Below, piece after piece: positions 1 through 5,646 of a stretch of 15,247 nt of DNA. The stretch's first letter is position 1. The number at the start of each line of letters is the position of its first letter. The position numbers were made by a program, and so were the translations under genes. The stretch is taken from contig CANQPR010000025.1 of the NCBI GenBank assembly GCA_947625715.1, positions 1 through 15,247 of the forward strand, in the 5' to 3' direction. The DNA is from an uncultured Bacilli bacterium. GTDB taxonomy: Bacteria; Bacillota_I; Bacilli_A; RF39; UBA660. The notes beneath the pieces are model-generated. The model ran no database searches and was not told the origin of the DNA. It saw nothing but the letters and a program-made list of their open reading frames with translations.

Positions 1-1920
1 ATGAAAAATGAAAATGCACACTATAATGATAATGATATTCAAGTTTTAGAGGGACTAGAAGCAGTACGAAAAAGACCTGGTATGTATATTGGAAATACTA
101 ATGAAGCTGGTTTGCATCATTTGGTATGGGAAATTGTTGATAACGCCGTTGATGAAGCTTTAGCTGGTTATTGTGATGATATTGAAGTCGAAATAGGTAA
201 AGGCAATGTTATTACTGTTAAAGATGATGGTCGAGGAATGCCAACTGGTATGAATAATAAGACTGGTCTTAGTACTATTGAAACAATCTTTACTGTTTTA
301 CATGCTGGTGGTAAATTTGGAGGAGGTGGCTACAAAGTTTCTGGGGGCTTACATGGAGTTGGAGCATCAGTTGTTAATGCTTTATCTGATTGGTTAGAGG
401 TTAGAGTATATCGTGATGGTAAAGTTCACTATCAACGTTTTGAAAATGGTGGAAAACCTGTAGAGCCTTTAAAAATCATTGATAATTGTAGTATGGAAAG
501 AACTGGTACGACAGTAACTTTTCATGCTGATGCAAGTCTTTTTGAAACTACAATTTATAATTGGGATATCCTTTATAAAAGATTACAAGAAATGGCCTTT
601 TTAAATAAAGGAGTACGTATTACTTTAATAGACCATAGAGAAGATGAGAAAAAAGCAATATTCCATTATAATGGTGGAATTATTGAGTATGTCCAAATGT
701 TAAATAAAAATAAACAACCTCTTTTTGATGATATTGTTTATGTTGAGGGTAGAGAAAATGATATTTTAATTGAAGTTGCTATGCAATATAATGATTCATA
801 TAATCCAGCTATCTATTCTTTTACTAATAATATTCATACAACTGAAGGTGGTACTCACGAAGAAGGGGTAAAACAAGCTTTAACAAGAGTTATTAATAAT
901 TATGCTAGAAATGCTAAACTTATGAAAGAAAATGATGATAGTTTAACTGGTGAAGATGTAAGAGAAGGTGTTACAATGATTATTTCTTGTAAGCATCCTA
1001 ATCCTCAATTTGAAGGTCAAACTAAAACTAAATTAGGAAATAGTGAAGTTAAAAAAATTGCTAATGATATTTTTGCTAATGGTTTTGAAAGATTTTTAAT
1101 GGAAAATCCTGAAGTAGCCCGAAGTATTGTTGAAAAGAGTATGACGGCCTCTAGAGCTCGCTTAGCCGCTAAAAAAGCAAGAGAATTAACAAGAAGAAAA
1201 ACAGCTTTAGATGGTTTTAATACAATTGGAAAATTAGCTGATTGTACTAGTAAAGATGCTTCAATTTCAGAGATATTTATTGTCGAAGGGGATAGTGCTG
1301 GTGGTTCTGCTAAAGATGCAAGAATTCCTGCTACTCAAGCTATCTTACCGTTACGGGGAAAAATATTAAATGTTGAAAAAGCTCGATTAGATAGAGCTTT
1401 AACAAATGAAGAAATTAGAACTATTATAACAGCTTTTGGAACTGGTATTGGCGATGATTTTGATTTAGAAAAATTGCGTTACCATAAAATTGTTATTATG
1501 ACTGATGCCGATGTTGATGGCGATCATATCCGAATTTTACTTTTGACTTTATTTTATAGATTTTTTAGACCAATTGTTGAGGCAGGACATGTTTATGCTG
1601 CTCAGCCACCATTGTATAAAGTTATATATGGAAAAACAATAAAATATGTTCAAACAGATGAAGAATTAGCTACATATCGAGCTACTTTGCCAGCAAATGC
1701 TAAGGTAGTTGTTCAACGTTTTAAAGGTTTAGGGGAAATGGATGCTATTGATTTAAGAGAAACAACGATGCATATTGAAAATCGAGTTTTAAAAAGAATA
1801 ACTGTAGATGATACCATTGCGGCAGATAAAATATTTTCAGATTTAATGGGTGAAGATGTTCAACCTCGTCGAGAATTTATCGAAGAATATGGACAATTTG
1901 CTCAAAGTATAGATGTTTAG
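1..1920 (+). CDS. gyrB: DNA gyrase subunit B
   Basis: ATPase subunit of the type II topoisomerase that introduces negative supercoils; works as an A2B2 tetramer with GyrA. The 639 residues match the short Gram-positive form (B. subtilis about 638), without the insertion of the E. coli protein. The GHKL ATPase is at the N-terminus: catalytic Glu44 and Mg-binding Asn48 in EIVDNA, the DDGRGMP loop at 75-81 and the GGLHGVG lid at 115-121. The TOPRIM metal site follows: EGDSAGGS from Glu429, and DADVDGDH at 502-509. QRFKGLGEM at 572-580 is the conserved C-terminal signature. The N-terminus aligns with known GyrB starts (NDIQVLEGLEAVRKRPGMYIG), so the ATG at base 1 is probably the true start, but upstream sequence and its ribosome binding site are outside the window. 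The stop abuts the gyrA ribosome binding site. GyrB rather than ParE is supported by the gyrA pairing and the origin-type gene order. Confidence 0.97.
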   Translation: MKNENAHYNDNDIQVLEGLEAVRKRPGMYIGNTNEAGLHHLVWEIVDNAVDEALAGYCDDIEVEIGKGNVITVKDDGRGMPTGMNNKTGLSTIETIFTVLHAGGKFGGGGYKVSGGLHGVGASVVNALSDWLEVRVYRDGKVHYQRFENGGKPVEPLKIIDNCSMERTGTTVTFHADASLFETTIYNWDILYKRLQEMAFLNKGVRITLIDHREDEKKAIFHYNGGIIEYVQMLNKNKQPLFDDIVYVEGRENDILIEVAMQYNDSYNPAIYSFTNNIHTTEGGTHEEGVKQALTRVINNYARNAKLMKENDDSLTGEDVREGVTMIISCKHPNPQFEGQTKTKLGNSEVKKIANDIFANGFERFLMENPEVARSIVEKSMTASRARLAAKKARELTRRKTALDGFNTIGKLADCTSKDASISEIFIVEGDSAGGSAKDARIPATQAILPLRGKILNVEKARLDRALTNEEIRTIITAFGTGIGDDFDLEKLRYHKIVIMTDADVDGDHIRILLLTLFYRFFRPIVEAGHVYAAQPPLYKVIYGKTIKYVQTDEELATYRATLPANAKVVVQRFKGLGEMDAIDLRETTMHIENRVLKRITVDDTIAADKIFSDLMGEDVQPRREFIEEYGQFAQSIDV

Positions 1921-1932
1921 AAGGTGAAAGCT

Positions 1933-4377
1933 ATGGATAAAATTATTGAAAATAATATTGTTTCAGAAGTAAAGGAAAGTTTTAAAAACTACTCAATGAG
2001 TGTTATAGTGGCAAGAGCTTTACCGGATTTACGTGATGGATTAAAACCGGTTCACCGTCGTATTTTGTATTCAATGTATGAATCTGGATATACTCCAGAT
2101 AAACCACATCGAAAAAGTGCGAGAATAGTCGGAGATGTTATGGGTAAATATCATCCTCATGGTGATAGTTCAATTTATGATGCGATGGTAAGAATGGCCC
2201 AACCATTTAGTTTTCGACATATGTTAGTTGATGGCCATGGTAATTTTGGAAATATGGATGGTGATGGCGCAGCAGCGATGCGTTATACAGAAGCGCGTTT
2301 ATCAAAATTATCTTTAGAAATGGTTCGCGATATAAATAAAAATACGGTTGATTTTAATCCTAATTTTGATGAAACAGAAAAAGAGCCAGTTATTTTACCA
2401 AGTCGTTTTCCTAATATTTTAGTTAATGGAACGATGGGAATAGCGGTTGGTATGGCAACTAATATACCTCCTCATAATTTAGGAGAAATAATTGATGGTT
2501 GTGTAGCGTATATTGATAATCCAGATGTTGATGTAAGTACATTGATGCAGTATATAAAAGGACCAGATTTTCCTACAGGTGGTGTTATTCTAGGTAATTC
2601 GGGTATAAAAAAGGCTTATGAAACAGGTCGTGGGACAATAACTATTCGGGGACGTGTTCAAATTGAAGAACATAATGGTAAATCAAGAATTATTGTTACA
2701 GAATTACCTTATCAAGTTAATAAAGCAGAATTTCAATCTCGAATTGGCCAGTTAGTAAGGGATAAAATTATTGATGGAATTTCTGATTTGCATGAAGAAT
2801 CTAATTTGGAAAATCCTGTAAGAGTAGTAATTTATTTGAAAAGAGAGGCTAATGCAAATGTTGTTTTAAATAATTTATATAAACATACTCAATTGCAAAC
2901 TACTTACGGAATTAACTTTCTAATGTTAGACCATTTAAAACCAGTTGTCTTGCCATTAAAAGATATAATAAGCAAGTATATAGATTATCAAAAAGAAATA
3001 ATTATTCGTCGTACGCAGTATGATTTAGAAAAAGCAACAGATCGAGTACATATTTTAGAAGGTTTTAAAATAGCTTTAGACCATATAGATGAAGTTATTA
3101 ACATTATTCGGAGTAGCCAAACAGATGTAATTGCTAAAAATACTTTGATGAGTCGATTTGGTTTGGATGAATTACAATCAGAAGCCATCTTAGAAATGAG
3201 ATTACGTCGTTTAACAGGTTTAGAAAGAGAAAAAATTGAAAATGAATTGGCTGATTTGTTAAAAGAAATTGATAGACTTCGTGGTATATTAGCTAGTGAA
3301 GAAAAAGTTTTAGCTATTATTAAAGAAGAATTGCTGGAAATTAAACGAAAATTTGCTGATGAGAGAAAAACTGATATCGATATGACAGCAATTGAATATA
3401 TTGAGGATGAATCGTTAATTCCAGAAGAAAATATTATTATTGCTTTAACGAATAAAGGTTATATTAAGAGAACAACTCTAGATACGTTTAAATCACAAAA
3501 TCGTGGTGGTGTTGGTGTTAAGGGTATGAGTACTAATGATGAGGATTTTGTTGAACATTTGCTTACTCTTTCAACCCATGATTATGTTTTATTCTTTACT
3601 AATAAGGGTAAGGTATATCGTTTAAAAGGATATGAAATTCCCGAATTTAGTCGTCAATCCAAAGGATTACCAGTTATTAACTTGTTACAGATTGATAAAA
3701 ATGAATCAATTAATTCTTTAATTAAGATTTGTAAGAATGAGGAAAGTAAATATCTACTTTTTGTTACTAAAAAGGGTATTGTTAAAAAGACATTAATTAA
3801 TGAATTTGATTCAATTCGTACTAATGGTAAAATTTGTATTACTTTGAAGGAAACTGATGAGTTGATTAGTGTTCGAAAAACTTCTGGTGATGATATGATT
3901 TTACTTGGTTCTAGTGCTGGTAGAATGGTTAAATTTAATGAAAATCAAATTAGACCAATGGGTCGAACAGCTAGTGGTGTGAGAGGAATTAATTTAGACG
4001 GCAATGAATGTATTGGAGCTGAAATTGCTAATGATGATAGTAAAATTTTGATTGTTACTGAAAAGGGTTACGGAAAACAAACAAACGTTTGTGAATATCG
4101 GGAGACTAGTCGAGGCAGTAAAGGCGTAAAAGCTTTAAATATTACAGAGAAGAATGGTAATATTGCTTCATTTAAGCTAGTTGCTGATAATAGTGATGTT
4201 GTAATTATTACTAATATTGGTATTACGATTAGATTACCATTAACACAAATATCAACTTTGGGTCGAGTTACACAAGGTGTTAGACTAATTAATTTAAAAG
4301 ATAATCAAACTGTTTCAACAATTAGCATTGTTGACCATGAAGAAAAAGAAGAAGTTATTGAAGATAAAAATGAATAA
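1933..4377 (+). CDS. gyrA: DNA gyrase subunit A
   Basis: DNA cleavage and rejoining subunit of gyrase, 814 residues from this start. The winged-helix core carries the catalytic Tyr118 in AMRYTEAR, with KYHPHGDS just upstream. The quinolone-resistance positions equivalent to E. coli Ser83 and Asp87 are Ser79 and Asp83, the usual sensitive residues. The C-terminal beta-pinwheel has a GyrA box at 522-528 reading QNRGGVG (family form about QRRGGKG), which separates it from ParC although the box is degenerate. The protein ends in a short acidic tail. A longer reading frame opens at a GTG at 1924, but that GTG is itself part of the AAGGTG ribosome binding site (1921-1926) lying 6 nt before the ATG at 1933, so the ATG is preferred. 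Only 12 bp separate it from gyrB, so the two are co-transcribed. Confidence 0.96.
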   Translation: MDKIIENNIVSEVKESFKNYSMSVIVARALPDLRDGLKPVHRRILYSMYESGYTPDKPHRKSARIVGDVMGKYHPHGDSSIYDAMVRMAQPFSFRHMLVDGHGNFGNMDGDGAAAMRYTEARLSKLSLEMVRDINKNTVDFNPNFDETEKEPVILPSRFPNILVNGTMGIAVGMATNIPPHNLGEIIDGCVAYIDNPDVDVSTLMQYIKGPDFPTGGVILGNSGIKKAYETGRGTITIRGRVQIEEHNGKSRIIVTELPYQVNKAEFQSRIGQLVRDKIIDGISDLHEESNLENPVRVVIYLKREANANVVLNNLYKHTQLQTTYGINFLMLDHLKPVVLPLKDIISKYIDYQKEIIIRRTQYDLEKATDRVHILEGFKIALDHIDEVINIIRSSQTDVIAKNTLMSRFGLDELQSEAILEMRLRRLTGLEREKIENELADLLKEIDRLRGILASEEKVLAIIKEELLEIKRKFADERKTDIDMTAIEYIEDESLIPEENIIIALTNKGYIKRTTLDTFKSQNRGGVGVKGMSTNDEDFVEHLLTLSTHDYVLFFTNKGKVYRLKGYEIPEFSRQSKGLPVINLLQIDKNESINSLIKICKNEESKYLLFVTKKGIVKKTLINEFDSIRTNGKICITLKETDELISVRKTSGDDMILLGSSAGRMVKFNENQIRPMGRTASGVRGINLDGNECIGAEIANDDSKILIVTEKGYGKQTNVCEYRETSRGSKGVKALNITEKNGNIASFKLVADNSDVVIITNIGITIRLPLTQISTLGRVTQGVRLINLKDNQTVSTISIVDHEEKEEVIEDKNE

Positions 4378-4389
4378 CTTCTTTTCTTA

Positions 4390-4405
4390 TGTTCCACGTG
4401 GAACA
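4390..4405. other. parS site 1
   Basis: TGTTCCACGTGGAACA, a perfect palindrome matching the bacterial parS pattern TGTTNCACGTGNAACA bound by ParB/Spo0J. The symmetry extends outward to a perfect 30-bp palindrome at 4383-4412, starting 5 bp after the gyrA stop codon. No T-run follows, so it is not an obvious intrinsic terminator, although the transcript could fold into a long hairpin. Confidence 0.93.
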
Positions 4406-4448
4406 TAAGAAACAAAATGTTGATAAATCATAATATCCATGTAAACAA

Positions 4449-4464
4449 TGTTCCACGTGAAACA
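4449..4464. other. parS site 2
   Basis: TGTTCCACGTGAAACA, identical to the B. subtilis consensus parS. Flanking bases extend the near-palindrome to 4445-4468. A DnaA box begins 1 bp downstream. Confidence 0.94.
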
Positions 4465-4465
4465 T

Positions 4466-4474
4466 TGTGAATAA
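4466..4474 (-). other. DnaA box next to parS site 2
   Basis: TGTGAATAA on the + strand, that is TTATTCACA on the - strand, an exact match to the DnaA-box pattern TTATNCACA. It starts 1 bp after parS site 2, with its CACA end facing parS. The match is seen directly; DnaA binding is inferred. Confidence 0.65.
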
Positions 4475-4644
4475 GTTATTACATTGTGATGCTTATATTT
4501 AAAATAATCATAATTTAAAATTTTAAATATATATGATAAAAAATAATGTTTTAAGCTTCACAAAATCCATATAACCATAAAAACAAAACAATAAATTATA
4601 AAGAGCAAAAAGCAAAAATTAAAATTGTAAATAAAATAAAACCA

Positions 4645-4660
4645 TGTTCCACGTGGAACA
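4645..4660. other. parS site 3
   Basis: TGTTCCACGTGGAACA, a perfect palindromic parS, extended by one or two symmetric bases on each side (4643-4662). It directly abuts a DnaA box and begins 196 bp after site 2. Confidence 0.94.
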
Positions 4661-4669
4661 TGTGCATAA
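4661..4669 (-). other. DnaA box abutting parS site 3
   Basis: TGTGCATAA on the + strand, TTATGCACA on the - strand, matching TTATNCACA exactly. There is no spacer between it and parS site 3. The same parS-box arrangement recurs at site 4. Confidence 0.68.
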
Positions 4670-4838
4670 CTAAAAATAATAATCTCATATTAATTAAAAA
4701 ACATTATAAATAATAATTATAAAGTATACATAATAATTAAAAGTTTTTTTAATAAAAATAATATAAATTTATAAAATATAAATAATTGAAACATTAAAAA
4801 AAATAAAAACTATATTATTTATAATACACAAAAATCAA

Positions 4839-4854
4839 TGTTCCACGTGGAACA
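4839..4854. other. parS site 4
   Basis: TGTTCCACGTGGAACA, a perfect palindromic parS 194 bp after site 3. With the following DnaA box and two further bases it repeats site 3 over 27 identical positions (4645-4671 and 4839-4865). Confidence 0.94.
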
Positions 4855-4863
4855 TGTGCATAA
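4855..4863 (-). other. DnaA box abutting parS site 4
   Basis: TGTGCATAA on the + strand, TTATGCACA on the - strand, with zero spacing from parS site 4. Orientation is the same as at sites 2 and 3. Confidence 0.68.
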
Positions 4864-4924
4864 CTTAAATTAAAATGCTAATAAATAAAATTAATAATAA
4901 TACAATATAAAAAAATAATCAATA

Positions 4925-4940
4925 TGTTTCACGTGAAACA
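4925..4940. other. parS site 5
   Basis: TGTTTCACGTGAAACA, a perfectly palindromic parS variant with T and A at the two variable positions. Symmetry extends to 4922-4943. No DnaA box adjoins it. Its downstream AAAATGTTGATA element (4946-4957) is shared with site 1. Confidence 0.93.
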
Positions 4941-5027
4941 TATAAAAAATGTTGATACCCATAAGTATATAATTAAATGAAGAAAAATAATAAATTAAAT
5001 AATGTTCTTACTCAATAACAAACTCAA

Positions 5028-5043
5028 TGTTCCACGTGGAACA
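5028..5043. other. parS site 6
   Basis: TGTTCCACGTGGAACA, a perfect palindromic parS 189 bp after site 4. It ends 6 bp before the -35 element of the SRP RNA promoter, so bound ParB could touch or crowd RNA polymerase there. Confidence 0.93.
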
Positions 5044-5049
5044 TTAGAC

Positions 5050-5078
5050 TTGATAAACACTAATATTTCTGCTATAAT
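5050..5078 (+). promoter_or_regulatory. promoter of the SRP RNA gene
   Basis: A near-consensus housekeeping promoter: -35 TTGATA at 5050-5055, a 17-bp spacer and -10 TATAAT at 5073-5078. Transcription is expected to start at about 5085, exactly where the 5' strand of the SRP RNA stem begins. It may also drive tadA by read-through. Confidence 0.85.
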
Positions 5079-5084
5079 GAATAC

Positions 5085-5161
5085 GTGCAACAAATATACT
5101 ATAATCTGGTCAGAATTGGAAAATAGCAGCCACGTTAGTCAATGTTTGTGTGCACTTTTTT
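5085..5161 (+). ncRNA. signal recognition particle RNA, small bacterial type (scRNA/4.5S)
   Basis: RNA scaffold that binds Ffh and FtsY for co-translational targeting of membrane and secreted proteins. The conserved Ffh-binding apex is visible: TGGTCAG at 5107-5113, a GGAA tetraloop at 5118-5121 closed by A/U pairs, then AGCAGCCA at 5125-5132. The ends pair over about 12 bp (5085-5097 with 5142-5155, one bulged G), followed by ACTA/TAGT (5098-5101 with 5136-5139) and UGG/CCA. The RNA is about 71 nt before the T-run, so it is the Alu-less short form, not the roughly 270-nt B. subtilis form. In B. subtilis scr lies between tadA and dnaX; here it precedes tadA. The helix near the tetraloop is AT-rich compared with the usual G/C-rich one. 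Promoter, fold and terminator agree. Confidence 0.88.
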
Positions 5162-5166
5162 ATTTT
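5143..5166 (+). terminator. terminator at the end of the SRP RNA
   Basis: The closing 3' strand of the SRP RNA stem (to 5155) is followed at once by six T residues (5156-5161), then A and four more T. RNA stem plus U-tract would act as a Rho-independent terminator. The tadA ribosome binding site starts just after it, so tadA is probably expressed by incomplete termination. Confidence 0.65.
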
Positions 5167-5181
5167 AAGGATTGATAAAAA

Positions 5182-5598
5182 ATGAATATAGATGAGATTT
5201 GGAAATTATGTATTGAAGAAGCTAAAAAATCAATAAAAATGGATGACGTTCCAATTGGCGCGGTGATAATGAAAAATGGAAAAATGTTGACTAAAGCACA
5301 TAATAATAGACAAAAAAAAACAAATGTTATGGGTCATGCGGAAATAAATGCTATTTTAAAAGCTACAAAAAAATGTAAAAATTGGAATTTAAATGGATGC
5401 ATCCTTTATGTAACTTTAAGACCATGTTCAATGTGTATGGAAATTATTAAACAAGCAAGAATTGATGAAGTTTATTATTTATTAGAAAAAAGTGATGCAA
5501 AAAAAGAATATAGCAAAACAAAATGCTATCATTATGATTCTGTGTGTGAACAAATGTATAAAAATATACTAAGCAATTTTTTTCATAAAATGAGATAG
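5182..5598 (+). CDS. tadA: tRNA-specific adenosine deaminase TadA
   Basis: Zinc-dependent deaminase expected to convert the wobble adenosine of tRNA-Arg(ACG) to inosine. It has the cytidine-deaminase fold signature: zinc ligand His52 and proton-shuttling Glu54 in GHAEINA, and the Cys82/Cys85 ligands in PCSMC. The DVPIGAVI strand at 22-29 and the NNR/Q loop before HAE are TadA-like. At 138 residues it is shorter than usual (about 150-165). The region after VYYLLEK lacks the common GAxGS loop and most of the segment that follows, yet it ends in SNFFHKMR, resembling the TadA C-terminal helix. Ribosome binding site AAGGA at 5167-5171, 10 nt before the ATG. Position just before dnaX matches tadA of B. 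subtilis. A different cytidine/deoxycytidylate deaminase is possible but less likely given the locus. Confidence 0.88.
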   Translation: MNIDEIWKLCIEEAKKSIKMDDVPIGAVIMKNGKMLTKAHNNRQKKTNVMGHAEINAILKATKKCKNWNLNGCILYVTLRPCSMCMEIIKQARIDEVYYLLEKSDAKKEYSKTKCYHYDSVCEQMYKNILSNFFHKMR

Positions 5599-5624
5599 TT
5601 AAAATAGAAAAGTTGTGGTATACT
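5596..5624 (+). promoter_or_regulatory. likely promoter of the dnaX-ybaB-recR operon
   Basis: An extended -10 element, TGgTATACT at 5616-5624, with a weak -35 (TAGTTA, 5596-5601) 17 bp upstream that overlaps the tadA stop. Transcription would start near 5631, leaving a leader of about 16 nt with the GGGTGG ribosome binding site at 5635-5640. Confidence 0.55.
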
Positions 5625-5646
5625 AGCTATTAATGGGTGGTGCAAC

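Larger units (their letters stand above)
4378..5049. other. gene-free, AT-rich parS/DnaA-box region between gyrA and the SRP RNA
   Basis: About 670 bases with no plausible gene on either strand: every frame is broken by frequent stops and there is no ribosome binding site with an open frame. Outside the parS palindromes the base composition is almost entirely A and T. The region holds six 16-bp parS sites and three DnaA boxes, listed separately. A shared AAAATGTTGATA element lies 8 bp after the first parS (4414-4425) and 5 bp after the fifth (4946-4957). In B. subtilis-type chromosomes the recognised oriC flanks dnaA, which would lie upstream of this window. Whether this region also has origin activity cannot be told from sequence. 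Confidence 0.85.

Noticed and set aside
1924..1932. gyrA starting at GTG 1924.
   Set aside because: The GTG is part of the AAGGTG ribosome binding site for the ATG at 1933, and no binding site is properly spaced for the GTG.
4822..4830. TAATACACA as a fourth DnaA box.
   Set aside because: It has one mismatch to TTATNCACA in very AT-rich sequence and is not placed like the other three.
4390..5043. The repeated palindromes as a CRISPR array or transposon ends.
   Set aside because: Spacers are unequal and non-unique A/T sequence, there are no cas or transposase genes, and each repeat matches the parS consensus exactly.
4378..5049. The AT-rich interval as the main replication origin.
   Set aside because: Only three DnaA boxes are present, all tied to parS, with no box cluster. 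The usual origin beside dnaA would lie upstream of gyrB, outside the window. It remains possible but unsupported.
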